64,000 nt of DNA from Symbiodinium sp. CCMP2592 (GCA_905221615.1 CAJNDT010000001.1:496329-560328), one strand, 5' to 3'; shown: positions 9,620-20,858, counted from the stretch's first letter. Translations and numbers: made by a program. Notes: generated from the letters alone by a model not told the origin.

Positions 9620-12184
9620 GTACCTTAAACCTCCCTCAGAAACCCTAAACCCAGAACTGTACCCTAATCCTCCCTCAGGGTTTCTGAGCCTAAACCGACC
9701 CTGGGCCTCCCCAAACCCTAAACTGTACCCTAAACCTCCCTTACGGACCCTAACGAATCCCTGAGCTGTCTTGAAAAAACCCAAACTCCGGCTCTAAACC
9801 GTTCGAAGGGTGCAGGATTCAGGGATCTAAGCCCTAAATTTTGAAACTTAAATCTGCCTAAACCCTTTTGAGGCCAGGCCTCCTGAGGTGTTCCCGAAAA
9901 CCTAAAACCTTAAAACCTCCCTTTGGAAGGCCCCGCCTGCAGCCCGGAGATATTTATTCGAAGGCCCTGGCCCTGAAGAGGCATGCCCGGCCTAAGACTT
10001 TGCAAGTGTCAGGTTGACGTTGAGGGTTCCTTTAAAAGGGTTCGGTAAGAGCTCCTGCGGGCTCCGCGGCCTAAGCCTGCGCGAGTTTCAGGTTGACGCT
10101 TAGGGTTCACTTTCAAAGGCTGAGTTGTCCTGAAAGCCCTTTGAAAATTATTTGCTATTATGGTTGTCTACAAAATAGTAGGGGGAAATTAAAAAAGATC
10201 CCAAAGGACAACCCAGAAGGGCTCTGTAAGAGCTCGTACGGGTTTCCCGGCCTGAGACTTTGCGAGCGTTAGGTCTATGACTTATGTTACTACCCAGAGT
10301 CCCCATAGTAGTTCCTTTTGGGGATTCTGAACCCCAAAAAAGAACTACTTTGGTGCCTTTGGGTAGTTTTGGATTCTGTATAAGGGTTCGTGCAGGGTCC
10401 CCCGCCTAAGACTTGAGGCTTAGGTTCAGGTTCAGGGTTGAGGGAATAATGTGAGGCTTGGGTTTAAGGTTTAGGGCCTAGGGAATATACGGTTTAGTAT
10501 ACGGGCCAAAAAAGCAGGGTGCCTTTGAGGGTTCTATGTGAGGCTTTGATATAGGGGTTTGGCCTACGGCCTAAGATTTGGGGGGTTTGGGTTTTTTGGA
10601 TTAAAAGTTTAGATTTGGGGGCGTAAGGATCCGGGTCGAGGTGGCAGCATGATGTAGCATGTAGGGCCTATGTTTAAAGGTGTACGATGTATAGGGGGAA
10701 CCAGGACCTTCACAAGAACAGTTCCTGTCGGGACGGCACAAAGGTTATATATTGCATGCTTAAGACTTCTCGGTTCCTGAGTGATCCCTGAATCATAAGG
10801 GTACCCTTTTTCCCACTTTTCGGGTTGAATTTAAGGGAACCTTTAAAAAAGGCAAAGGTTCCTACTCATGGACCGAGACTTGTTAGTCTGTAGGATGCGA
10901 TGGGCCGGCCTTCACTTCGTTGGTTTATATAATCGGCTGAAGCTGAGCTCCCAAATGGAAAGGTCCAGCTGAACTAGGGGCCTGGGTTTTTCGAACAGAG
11001 TTTACAGTTTGGGCCGCAATTTCGCCTATATTCTGAGACATCGGCCCTAAAATAATAACCCTAGTGTGGCTTTCGGGTCCGCTTCGGCAATGGCAGTAGA
11101 GGAAAAACTTGGTCAAGTCTTCTACATTCTACACCACCAACCCCTGAGTCTTGAGCTGAGACTGCACAGGACTTCGTGTTGTGTTGGGTCACAAGAAGCG
11201 CACATAACAAGCTGTCCCCAGTTCACGTAGCAGCACCCAGCGCACGGTCGCTTGACGATTCGACTGGCCACTGCGAAGCCAGATCGACCAAACCCTCAGA
11301 AGCCCGAAATCCTCAAGCCCAACTCCAATTAAGCCGAAACTAAAATCAAACTAACAAGCCGCAAAGAAGCGCCAACACAAGAGCCTAAAGCCTAAACGGT
11401 CCTAAGCGCTTTAAACTCCGATGTAACAGCGGGAACCCCAAATCTTCCTCTGGGATTCCGGCGTCAGAACCTCGACCTCAATTGGCTGAAACAAAGTATC
11501 TTCAGGTATTGGGGCTAGAGCTCAGGTCGAAGAGTTGTAGGTTTCAACGAAGAAGGCTTTCAGATTTAAGGTCAGGGAAATACGGGGTCTCGGCAGAGTT
11601 TAAGGGAACAGAGGTTCGGAAACATGTTTAGGGCTTGGGTTTTGGAAGTAAGGTAGGGTCTGGGGCTAGTAATTAGGATACAGGTTTGACCGTCTTGGCC
11701 TAAACCCTATCAACCATAGACTACGTTTTGGGAATTTTCTGTCGCATTGATATCATTAAGTGTATACAGGGTTGTGGGGATCGGTGTTCAGCGAGTGAGA
11801 TGCAGGGCTTATAGTAACAACACTAGTACTGCTGATGATGCTAAGAACAGCAAATCGACTACTTAAAAGGTAATAATAGTAAACATAATGATACTATTGA
11901 TCATGACAAAAAGCGAATACTAATGATAACAATCAGTCATAACATGACATAACCATGGGCAGGACCCCTGGCACTAGCCTCCTTCAAAATCCTAGACTCA
12001 GGAGAAGCGGGTGACAAACACCGCTGTAGATCAAAGCATGACAGATGCAGGGAAAAAGCGCCTGGGGCTTTGCCAGACTCTGCGCTGGGGCCTGCAGGCG
12101 ATTCGTCGCCCTGCGGCAGATAGCGTGCCCGGAGCGCCCGGCTGTCTGCAGACAGGCGGTCTCCTTCTTTAAAACCCCTTAACC
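9620..12184. other. Unassigned repeat-rich DNA
   Basis: Contains C-strand telomere-like units at 9640-9760, AAGGGTTC-type degenerate repeats at 10020-10500 and IR-C copy 1. 11100-11500 is less repetitive but has no supported frame. Confidence 0.6.
10290..10366. mobile_element. MITE-like inverted repeat, family IR-C copy 1 (short form)
   Basis: Terminal CTACCCA...GGGTAG arms with CCCCATAGTAGTTCCTTTTG and its complement. At 77 bp it lacks most of the AT-rich centre present in the 92-101 bp copies, so it looks like an internally deleted member. Confidence 0.85.
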
Positions 12185-12457
12185 CTAAATCCCTAAACCT
12201 AGATACCCAAAACCGTAGTTCACCTGGATCATTTCTGTCTCGCTTGCGAAGCTCACACGGCAAAAAACGCGGACTTTCAACGGCTTCTGGAGCTTAAACT
12301 CCAGACGCAGCAGGCGGCCCGGGTTCATATCCCCATCTGGCTGAGCATTAGGCCTGCACTGCCTCGGCACTGTCAAGCATCTGCAGCTTGCTGAACTGCA
12401 ATCATCACAAATTACATTAATCATCGTAATAGGTGTGGGGTTCAGCATTACACACAT
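12185..12457 (-). other. Possible coding segment, function unknown
   Basis: A minus-strand frame is open over about 90 codons. Roughly 12230-12350 (residues such as GRLLRLEFKLQKPLKVRV) has GC-rich third positions, unlike the telomere-like DNA around it. The upstream end runs into low-quality sequence, and a second frame at about 12357-12405 also looks protein-like and ends in a stop, so the exon structure is unresolved. No family was recognised. Confidence 0.2.
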
Positions 12458-12599
12458 GTTACTTGGAGAAGTAAAGTCTAGGACTCGGCAATAATGGGTC
12501 TGAGGTGAAAGGTTCTATAGGGTTTAGTGTGGGGAGCCGGACAGAGCTTAGGTTCAACACTGCTGCATTTTAGAAGTTCAGCATGAACCTCGAGCCCTC

Positions 12600-12735
12600 A
12601 ACCCTGAATTGAAACCCGACCCGGCCGGCAACCCTGAGCCCTCAACCCCAAACCCGTAAACCCTGAACCCTAAGCCCAAAACCCTAAGCCCTAAACCCTA
12701 AGCCCTAAACTAGGTCCCAAAGCCTGAACCCTCAA
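12600..12735 (-). repeat. CCCTAAA/CCCTGAA telomere-like tract
   Basis: Many consecutive C-strand units with variants (AACCCTAAGC, AACCCTGAA, ACCCTCAACC). The tract is degenerate, not a functional telomere end. Confidence 0.85.
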
Positions 12736-12815
12736 CCGTGACGGGGCCTCCGTGTCCTCCAGGCGTAGCTGGAATCCCAGCGGCGTCAGTGGCTTCGTCT
12801 GGGCGTTACCTCCGT

Positions 12816-12912
12816 TACCAATAGGCCCCAAAGTAGTTAACCTTGTTGGGAATACCTAATAGAATTTTATATATGAACCCCCAAAAGGAACTACTTTGGG
12901 GTCTATGGGTAA
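12816..12912. mobile_element. MITE-like inverted repeat, family IR-C copy 2
   Basis: Arms TTACCAATAGGCCCCAAAGT and ACTTTGGGGTCTATGGGTAA enclose an AT-rich centre (ATAGAATTTTATATATGAAC). Mismatches in the left arm (AGTTAACCTTG in place of AGTTCCTTTT) indicate decay. Confidence 0.85.
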
Positions 12913-14668
12913 GCATCACAAAGGTAGATGGGCCAGGGTGGCTAATGGGCTTTAAGGTACAGTGTGCAACATTTGCTTAACATCTAGCCTATATTCCCTA
13001 ATCATGACAGACACACACACATGCCGATGAAGAGCACATGAATACTTGGTTGATCCGGGTGCTGGGGTCAGGGGCCTCCAAAGGTGGGATGAGGGTAGGT
13101 GGGATGAATGAAGATCCCGTGTAAAGGCATCCGTTTATCCTACCCACCGTCATCCTGCCTTTCGGGGTCCTTGATAGGGTTGATAAAGGGCAGGATCATG
13201 AGGCTTTGGGACGTTACGGCTTTAATTCGAGTTCAAGGCTTGCGGCTTCCAGCTTGCGGTATTCAGAACCCTAAAGCCTAAAACTCTAAACCGTGCTGTG
13301 GGCAGCAGCGTTGGTTTTCAGGCAGGCTGAGCGTAGGGTATTTGACGGGTTTGAGGCTACGTCTATGGGTTCCAGAGGATGTGAAAGTATTCCCAGCACC
13401 GACCTGGAACTGCAGCCTCCAACAAGAAGGTCTGAATCCGTATCAACCTGAACCTCATTACTCTTTAGGGTTCAGGGAACCCTCAACCGAAATCCCTCCA
13501 TCCTATGTTCAACCCAATGCCCGAGAGCTCCGAAGTTTGACCGTTGTAAACAGCCAAAGCCCCGTAGACTAACACTCCACCCTCTAACTCGCACCATCGA
13601 GCCCTACATTCAAGACGATGAAATAAAGCCAAAGTCTCGAACTCCGGACACCCCTGCAAAAAGGAAACTCCAAATCCAGAGTGCTCTAGACTCTAGAGCA
13701 GCAATGTCATACCCACCTTCTCAAGGCACCCCTCAGACCCCCCAGATCCCCCGCAAAACTCCCCTAATTGGGAGTTTCCGAAAATGCGGGAAACTCCCTA
13801 ACAAAGGACCCTAAAAAGTAGGATCCAAAGGTACCCCTCATTTTCGGAAACTCCCACTTCTATCCTATCAAATTACCCCATGCCTGCTGGCTTCCCAGCG
13901 CTGGACCCCAAGGGTTTGGGAGCAAAGCCCTTGCCGAGTTCGACCAGGAACCTCGGGGAGTCCAATATAGGGACCTTAACCATTAGGTTTTGGGGCATAT
14001 TATACTGATCTTTTGTAGGGACCTTAACAATTAGAATAAGGTTTTGGGGGATATTGTACTGAAGTTATAATAAGGACCACCAAAATAGTATAGGCGATTA
14101 GTAAGCCAATATAGTAGAGGGTTTAGGTTTTAAACGGTCTCGGCTTTAGCAGTAAGTGCCTAATTCCCGAAGCCCAAAAACCTAAATTAATTCCTTATAG
14201 AAGCAGTATGGTTCGCCTATACAAAAACCTGCAATATTTCATCTTCCGGGATTCCTAGAAGGACTTTCGGGTGGTATTACCGCTCTAAAAAACTTGGGCT
14301 CCAGTCTTTCTCTAATGACTCCCTGGTTCCTTGGTAGGGAACCGGGAGATGGACCCTTTTGATGACAGCACCCTAACTTCTTTGTCATTTTTGCCGCGTG
14401 ATTGCAATGCGGCCGAAAGCCGTAGAAAGGAGGATGAGTGTGGTCGTCACCCCTCAGGAACTTCAGACCCCCCCCCCCCTCCGACGGTGAACTCAATTGG
14501 GGGGCTCCGGTTTAGGGTAAGCTTACTTTGCGCTGGGTTCACCCCATCTTCTTGCTCACCCAACCTTCTTGCTCCAATGTTCGCTGGAGAACGAGTCTGA
14601 GCAGCTGTGCGCAATCGTGCCACAATGTCGGAGCTTCGAGCCAGAAGACGCGTTCGCCACTTGGTAGT
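12913..14668. other. Unassigned DNA with inverted-repeat remnants
   Basis: Holds IR-B copy 3 and, at 13977-14095, sequence with TTATAATAAGGACCACCAAAATA that resembles the core shared by several hairpin families. Open frames at 13342-13572 and 14239-14600 are short and without coding character. Confidence 0.55.
13769..13856. mobile_element. MITE-like inverted repeat, family IR-B copy 3
   Basis: TGGGAGTTTCCGAAAATGCG at the left and CATTTTCGGAAACTCCCA at the right. An internal GGGAAACTCCC palindrome follows the left arm, and the usual centre is shortened to GTAGGATCC. Confidence 0.85.
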
Positions 14669-14863
14669 TCATTCATCCTCGCTGCTCGGTTGGGTGGCCG
14701 AATCCCCCTCCTCCTTCACATACTCTAGGGCTCGAAACTTTTGTAAGGGCACGAAGGCATTTTCTTCCCGTCTGGCCTTCCGGTTGCTGACGGCCTCGTC
14801 TTCCGTGAAATCAGTAAGTGTGGCGTTCCCCACGAGGTCGCCTGTGTGCCGGGGTACAACTGC
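14669..14863 (-). CDS. Cryptic terminal exon, charged C-terminus, unknown protein
   Basis: On the minus strand a frame is open from 14863 to a TGA at 14669-14671 and reads as about 64 residues of credible protein: VPRHTGDLVGNATLTDFTED, then a charged stretch with NRKARREENAFVPLQKFRA and an acidic end finishing SSEDE. Third codon positions are mostly G or C, in contrast to the flanking telomere-like DNA. A TAA closes the frame upstream, and TAAGCAG directly before it would make a good 3' splice site, so I read it as a last coding exon. It has no start codon of its own. No family was recognised and no upstream exon was found in this window's next few kilobases (15-17 kb). Confidence 0.45.
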   Translation of the reverse strand, partial: AVVPRHTGDLVGNATLTDFTEDEAVSNRKARREENAFVPLQKFRALEYVKEEGDSATQPSSEDE

Positions 14864-14972
14864 TTATACGGTTCAGGCATGTTTAGGGTTTTCGAAGTAT
14901 AAGGTTGAGGTCCAAGGTTTACAGGGCTTCCGGTACATTGGGATTTAGGGCTTAGGGGCTTACAAACCCTAA

Positions 14973-15084
14973 ACTTGTAAAGAAACCCTTTTTTGCAGCA
15001 GGCCTCCTTGCCCAGCAGCCCGGTTACACTTGTAAGAAACCCCTTTTTTTGAACCCGGGCTTGCTGGCTGCCAGTAAGAAACCC
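14973..15084 (-). mobile_element. Array of two nested A-tailed insertions sharing target duplications
   Basis: Three direct repeats occur: ACTTGTAAAGAAACCC (14973-14988), ACTTGTAAGAAACCCC (15028-15043) and GTAAGAAACCC (15074-15084), each followed by a T-run. The first insert begins TTTTTTGCAGCAGGCCTCC and contains CAGCAGCCCGG. The second begins TTTTTTTGAACCCGGGCTTG. A third T-run with TACACCTGGACTACGCA follows without a visible closing repeat. On the minus strand each insert ends in an A-tail. Confidence 0.75.
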
Positions 15085-15610
15085 TTTTTTACACCTGGAC
15101 TACGCACCCCTAACCCGAAGCCCCAACCTCAAACTCTAAACCCGAAACCCTCAGCCTGCCTCGCCCTAGGGCCCAACCAAAACTAGGAGCCGTTTCTTGT
15201 AACTCCCCCCCAAGAAGGGGAGGCAGATCTGTGCCTCTAGAAAGGATACTGGACCCAAAACTGAAATAATGAAGAATGCAGAAGCCGGCTGGCCGGGATT
15301 TGAATAATCAGTCAGAATTCGTTAGGGAGTTTAAGTGGTTCTTCAATGTGGGTACTATTATTACATATTGTTGCGGACCTTGAAGGGGGCCCGAAAACGG
15401 ATGATCTGTACTAGTACAGGCTGAAACTATTACAGTATGTTCTGGTATTCTTGCGTTACTGCAGTCTTCTGGTAGCTTTTGGCAGCTGTCACAAGTCTTA
15501 TAGGGTCGCTTGAAAACCGACAGAGCCAAATCCAAAAGGTAAGAGCCGTCAGTCCTAAAGCATGAACAAAAGCTCAAAGCCTAATCCCCGTATAACGTAC
15601 GATTCACCCC

Positions 15611-15657
15611 GCTTTCACCCTTTTTTGCAGCAGGCTTCGTTGTCCAGCTTTCACCCT
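15611..15657 (-). mobile_element. 25-bp A-tailed insertion with 11-bp target duplication
   Basis: GCTTTCACCCT at 15611-15621 and 15647-15657 flanks TTTTTGCAGCAGGCTTCGTT plus GTCCA. It is the shortest member of the group sharing the GCAGCAGG 3' end (minus-strand sense), which suggests strong 5' truncation. CCCTAAACC units follow. Confidence 0.8.
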
Positions 15658-15659
15658 AA

Positions 15660-17640
15660 ACCCTAAACCGACTTAGGTCATTGACATCTTGGGCCACGGC
15701 AGTAAAGCAGCTGCTAGCACCTCGGCAAGAACAAGGCGTTTAGGTTTCCTAATCCAAACAGTATTAATAATAACAACAATAATAATTCATTATAAGATAA
15801 GTTTAAGGGTTCCTCGCGGAGCTGTTTTGGGGGTTCGAAACTGGCCTGGGGGTCAAGCCGGGGGTTTAGGGTTAAACTTGCAACCCTACATAAGCCTACC
15901 CTAAACCCGCAAAGTTTGGCTGACACCCTAAAAGGCTGAAGTCTGCATCCATCAGAAGGGGTTGGAGCCCTTATGGCTCCGGAACAACTGGCAAGACTCT
16001 TCTGCACGCCCGTATGTAGACCCTACCTACTGTAGGGTTCCTCCTGGTATGCATATATATATATATATATATATCCACACACACACACACAGAGACCGAA
16101 ATCCTGTTTTCCATCAGTTGCGGCCCTAGATCAGCACGAAAATCCTACTGTGGAGAGGCATGTGCCAGGCCTCGGTGGGGCTTAGGGTTCTTGGGTTTAG
16201 GGGTATACCCTAAACCCTCAGCCCTTTGACAACTGGTCTCTCACGAAAGCCCTCAAAGGACAATGCTCATGAGCCCTGAACCTTAAACTACGGAGGCTTG
16301 TGCCTGTTTTAAGCTCATTGTGTCGGGGTCCAGGTACAAGCGTAGTGCAAGTAGGCCTCGGTTGTTCGGAGTTGAGGGTTTCACCTAGGGGCTTAATTGG
16401 GGCTCTGTGAAAAATTATCGTAGACTTTAACCCAAAACCCTATCCCAACTATCGAAACCTATATTCAGGCCACGATATTAGGTTATTCCTAGCACAGCAA
16501 AGAGGCAGAGGAAGAAGTGCTCAGGCATAGCTAAGGCATGGGCTGGAACATCCACGCACGCGGATAGCCCAGACAGCGAACCTCACGGAGCTTATGAAAG
16601 AGGAGAGATCTGATGTGGAGGTGGTTATGATAAGGACAAGTTACTCTGAAATTTAGGGTCTGTATTAAAGCCACTTCTTTCTTGAAACTCTTTAGAGGGT
16701 CTTGGGTCAGACTGCACTTGTGATGCAAACCGGAAGGGTACTGCACAAAATCTGTGGGAAGGGCACAGACGGCCACACGGTAGCGTTAACACGAAACTCT
16801 TCCAAACCCTACCTAGTCCAGCACCATACCTGCAATAACACAAGGATTCTTAATGTTATTTCTGGCGTACTCCTTGACTCGGGGGTGTTGGAGCTGTTGG
16901 ATGCCCCGAAATAAACCAGCCTGTTCGGGCCCCACGATTGACCAAGTCAAGCTTCCTTCGGAGTTGTCCGGACACCCTCTTGCATGCTTCTGAAGTCCCA
17001 AGACTAGGCACCTAAACCCCTGCCGAATCCATCGAAAAGCACGTACAGCTGGACGGAGCGTGTTAGGCCGCACGTTGTAGGGTTTCGGCTCGACTTGCAA
17101 AACTCCTGGGTTCTCGACCGGATGCGCTTTGCGACACGACCTGAGTGCAACAGCAGTTTGCTCCAACGGCTGTCCAGTTGGTGCTGCGACCTCTTCTGCG
17201 GTTTGCAGCTTGTCTTTAATCAGCTAGCTATCTGGCAAGCCAAGTACAAAGTGGTGATGGATGGCTGGTTAGCTCCAGGTTTGGATGATGCATACATTGC
17301 ATACATTCTTCATAATAAACGAAGAAACCAACAAGCTAATCACGTAGTTTTCGAAGCTATGCAGAACTTCGTCGTGTGTCTGTGACGTCTTATCGCAAGT
17401 TCTTGCTCCTTTCCTTGCTTGTCATCAGTGGCCGTCGCTGCGGAAGTCGCAGTCTTTGGGGCTCCTTACAATCATCGTATAACATACCCCAAAGCCCGGT
17501 TCTAATTATTCAGGCCCCCGATGTCGCCCTCCCTTTGTGCTTCTCGGTTTTCGGCCTTAGACTCGACTTTAGACGAGACAGAAAGACCCTAAGCCCTAAA
17601 TCCGTTACATCCCTAGACTCTAGACCCTAGTTTGGGCATT
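15660..17640. other. Unassigned DNA, weak coding hints only
   Basis: 15750-15800 is AT-rich. A (TA)n/(CA)n compound microsatellite lies at 16052-16091 and a head-to-head telomere-like palindrome at 16193-16217. 16530-17400 is relatively free of telomere-like units and has overlapping frames on both strands, none of which I can defend as a gene. Confidence 0.5.
16052..16091. repeat. Compound (TA)n (CA)n microsatellite
   Basis: About 22 bases of TA repeats run into about 16 bases of CA repeats. Confidence 0.9.
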
Positions 17641-17782
17641 TGTGAGTTTCCCAATCTAGGGGACCCTAAGAATATAGTACCGTAACTAGTAGGATCCTTA
17701 TTGTACGGACCCAACGTTAAGGTATCCCTATAATTTTCGGAAACTCTCATTTTACCCCTACATAATTTTCGGAAACTCCCAT
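17641..17782. mobile_element. MITE-like inverted repeat, family IR-B copy 4, duplicated right arm
   Basis: The eroded left arm TGTGAGTTTCCCAATCTAGG pairs with AATTTTCGGAAACTCTCAT near 17733-17751. A second right arm, ATAATTTTCGGAAACTCCCA, follows at 17762-17781, so the terminus is tandemly duplicated. The centre carries GTAGGATCCTTATTGTACGG. Confidence 0.75.
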
Positions 17783-17888
17783 TTTTGTCAACACACCGAG
17801 GCTGCAAGTTTCCGTCCGCAAGCCTTCAACTCGTAAACGCTTCAGCCCCGGAACATCCCTGAGCCTCACAAGTCTCAAGGTTTTGAAG

Positions 17889-17973
17889 CTACCTAGACCC
17901 TCAAAAGTACGTAAAACAATGACCCAAAACCTGTTAGAGGCTATTATTCTACATACTTTTGGGGGTCCAGGTA
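17889..17973. mobile_element. Inverted repeat, family IR-L
   Basis: ACCTAGACCCTCAAAAGTACGT pairs imperfectly with ACATACTTTTGGGGGTCCAGGT across about 40 bases. Half of the same element (ACCTAGACCCCAAAAGTATG) occurs near 765-790. Confidence 0.7.
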
Positions 17974-18133
17974 CACCCCAAACTCCCGAAGTACGGTTGT
18001 AGAATAACCCTTCCAGGGTTCCTTGAAAGGGAAGTAGCACGAAACCGCAAGCCCCATGAAAGGGCTGAGTTCACTTGGAGCCTTCCAACTCCCAAACCAA
18101 AGATCCTGGTGATTCTGGGATCCATTAGCAGCG

Positions 18134-18216
18134 GCCCCCACCCTGTAATAGTGACTATAAGGATTATATTAGGGCCCTACTATATTCCTATTATACCACT
18201 ATTACAGGGCGGGGGC
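18134..18216. mobile_element. Long inverted repeat, single copy
   Basis: GCCCCCACCCTGTAATAGTG and its near-complement CACTATTACAGGGCGGGGGC bracket an AT-rich centre that is itself partly palindromic. No second copy was noticed. Confidence 0.8.
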
Positions 18217-20479
18217 ACCGTCTCTGGGATCCAAGCAACGGCTTCGGAGCCCGCCTCCTTCGCCTGCGAGGTTTCCGGATGGTTTAGGGTTTATAGGGTT
18301 TTGTCCCTCCTACCTAGCATGGACAAAAGCCGGCATATAGGGTTTAAGGTTTATAAAGTGTTTATGTCATTTGGCTTAGTGAAGCATTTTGGTTTTGAGT
18401 GACTTTGGTTCTGCTTTGGGAGTCAAGCGTTTAAAGTTCTAGAATTGGGTAAACATCAGCGTGCACACCCGCAGGACTATCGATCAAAGGATGCTTCGCG
18501 TTTCCGCTTCAAAGGAGCACGCGCTTCAGGTTTGGAGAACCACTTAAGCCCTTTTGCCTAAACCCTGAGCCAAATTCTACGTTCTAAGGTCCCAAGAAGA
18601 TCTGCTCATCTGCGCGTCCAGTCCTTTCCTGCTCCTAAACCCTATAAACCCTAAGAACTAGGGTTGGGGGGGCCAAATCCCAGGAGTCCAAAACCGCCAA
18701 GCCCAACTCCACCCAAAACCGCCAAGCCCAACTCCACCCAAAATCCCGGATCCAAGACTGCGCTCAACTTTGGCCCCCACCCTTCGTGAGTCCTAGCTCT
18801 TTTGGCTCCCTGCCGTGAACTTAGTTTGAGTTCAATGCAAGTTCCTTGATCTTGGGTTGCGCTAAATGAAAATCAGTGAACTTAGTTTGAATCCAATGCT
18901 CATATCTTAACACTTGTAAGCCTCAGCCCCGAACACTTTGATTGCTGAAGCCCAAACCTCAAACCCAGAAAGCTCGTACCCTCAACCCCGAAGTCTTTGC
19001 AAACCCTAAACCCTTTTTTCCCTAAGACCCAAAAACCCTAAACCCTAAAGCCCCAAAGCCCAACCTAATGCCTAAGTCTAAGTATCCCTAAAGACCGAAG
19101 ACCTCAGGTACAAGGTTCCGAAACTCCAGAAACTCCTTCCAGAAACCCGAATTAGGCCTGACATCTTAAACCCACAACCCCCTAAATCGCCCCAAAATCC
19201 CCGAGACCCTTTCACCATGGATCCCTTATAGAACCTTTGCGGAGACCTTTGATGAACCCGAAACCCTAAACCCCTAAGCCCTAAACCCTAAAACCTAAAT
19301 CGTTACGAAACCCTCGGGAAGGCCAGCTGCTGCTCGTAGGCGAACCTCCCAGCGAGCGTGCAGCTAAGAAGGGATGGGAGTGTACTTGGAGGATCAGGGG
19401 ACTTAGTGAGTAAGGTTGTAAGCACTCTAATTGGGGTTATAAGTAATTATGAGTATAGTTACCTTGTATATATGACCCTAGTTACTACGTCCCATGCTCC
19501 TTGAAGTATCGCCTCTTGCTTAGGGATTATGGTCCAGGGGCTAGGGTTTCAGCACTCACACTCGGACAAACCTTGGCGAGGATTCTTGGACAGCACTTTG
19601 GCGGAACCCAGCACATTAGCCAGGGAAACAGGGTTTAGGGTTTAGGGCTTAGGATTGTGGGTTTAAGGTTTTACGGCTTAGGTTACTACATCTAACTTTC
19701 CCTACAACTTCCCCTACCTATTGCAGAATGACTCATTACCATGAGACCTATGTGCTGTTTTCTCAAGCGAGCAATCCCTACACCCAAGCACGGCACAGAA
19801 CCTCGCTGAGCCTTTTGTAGGGGCCGTCATAATTGCAATAGCTTTTGGGATGCATGGTACTCCCAATTATACGAGGAATGCAGAAAACAGTACTGCAAAT
19901 CATTGAGGCGTCTGCATTACGCCGCATATACCACGAGCACTCACCAATCTGCCCGAAAACAACAGCACTTCCCAAAACCCTTTACCCTAAACCCTAAACC
20001 GTGGCATAGAGGCCTAGCTAGTCAGACCGAGGTGTCGGCTAAGATATATAAGCGTCAGACAGACAAATTTAGCTAGCCAGTCAGTTGCTTGGATAGATGA
20101 CGGATGGGTAGGACAGAACGAAAAATGCATACAAAAACTTCTAGATACATAGACAGGTCGAGAGCTAGATAGACCGATCACTGAACCTGCATGCTTTTGA
20201 ATCTGCAAAATGTGCACTGCTATGCCTCATGCTTGCGTCCCCTATTTGGACCTTAAAGCCATAAACAAGAAAGGCGTTGCAGCGCCGAATTCCCAAAAAT
20301 GGAAACGTCGAGCCGGTTATGCATCCCTAAACCCTTGTTTCTAGCCAGGCATCCCTAAACCCTAATCCCAGTACCCTATAAGACAAAAACGCAGGGCACT
20401 TCGACCCAAGAGCCTCAAGAGAAAACATCGGGGCTAATGGTTAAATTTTAAAATGTCCCGAAATTAAACCCTCAGCCCC
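18217..20479. other. Unassigned telomere-like and repeat DNA
   Basis: Mostly CCCTAAA/CCCAAA-type sequence (18550-19310), plus a direct repeat of AAACCGCCAAGCCCAACTCC around 18689-18740, IR-A copy 2 and the dispersed CACTCACACTCGGACAA element at 19553. No gene was recognised. Confidence 0.65.
19384..19507. mobile_element. MITE-like inverted repeat, family IR-A copy 2 (diverged)
   Basis: Starts ACTTGGAGGATCAGGGGACTT and ends ACGTCCCATGCTCCTTGAAGT. The terminal 25 bases match IR-A but the interior has diverged strongly, so this is an old or distinct subfamily member. Confidence 0.75.
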
Positions 20480-20570
20480 AAGCCGAACCACCCTTTTTTG
20501 CATCAGGACTTGTGCAATCGCCTGAACACTGACTTCCACAATGCAAAGAATTTGAAAGCCGAACCACCCT
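20480..20570 (-). mobile_element. 61-bp A-tailed insertion with 15-bp target duplication
   Basis: AAGCCGAACCACCCT is repeated exactly at 20480-20494 and 20556-20570. The enclosed segment starts TTTTTGCATCAGGACTTGTG on the plus strand, so in minus-strand sense it ends CACAAGTCCTGATGC followed by an A-tail. CCCTAAA units start directly after the second copy. This is the clearest target-site duplication in the window. Confidence 0.85.
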
Positions 20571-20858
20571 AAACCCTAAAACCCTAAATCGAACATGGAA
20601 GGAACCCAGCCTGAAATCTGATCTACGCCTGCCCCAAAACGAAAATCCGCAAGTCCCTCATGATGAATCCCGCGGGTTGGCTTTGGGATTTGTTGCAGGA
20701 TTTAGCGTTTTAGGGAAGTTTAGGGTTTAGGGTTTGTAGTAGGGTTTAGCGTTTGGAGTTTGGAGTTTAGAGTAGGTTTCTCCAGAAGTGTAGGATGTAG
20801 GGATTGGCATGTAGGGTTCATTACAGGGTTTGGGGGCTGGGGATGGTTCAGGGCTTAC

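Noticed and set aside
15050-15075. tRNA T-arm (CCCGGGTTCAAA on the minus strand)
   Set aside because: No acceptor, D or anticodon stems could be laid out around it. It is at most a fragment within an A-tailed insert.
14973-15084. A true chromosome end, suggested by telomere repeats
   Set aside because: Telomere-like units occur throughout the window in both orientations and are degenerate; no long uniform array is present.
18563-18580. Leader-like CGTAGAATTTGGCTCAGG on the minus strand
   Set aside because: It needs a two-base deletion and further mismatches, and it merges into CCCTAAACCCTGAG text. No open frame follows; chance is sufficient.
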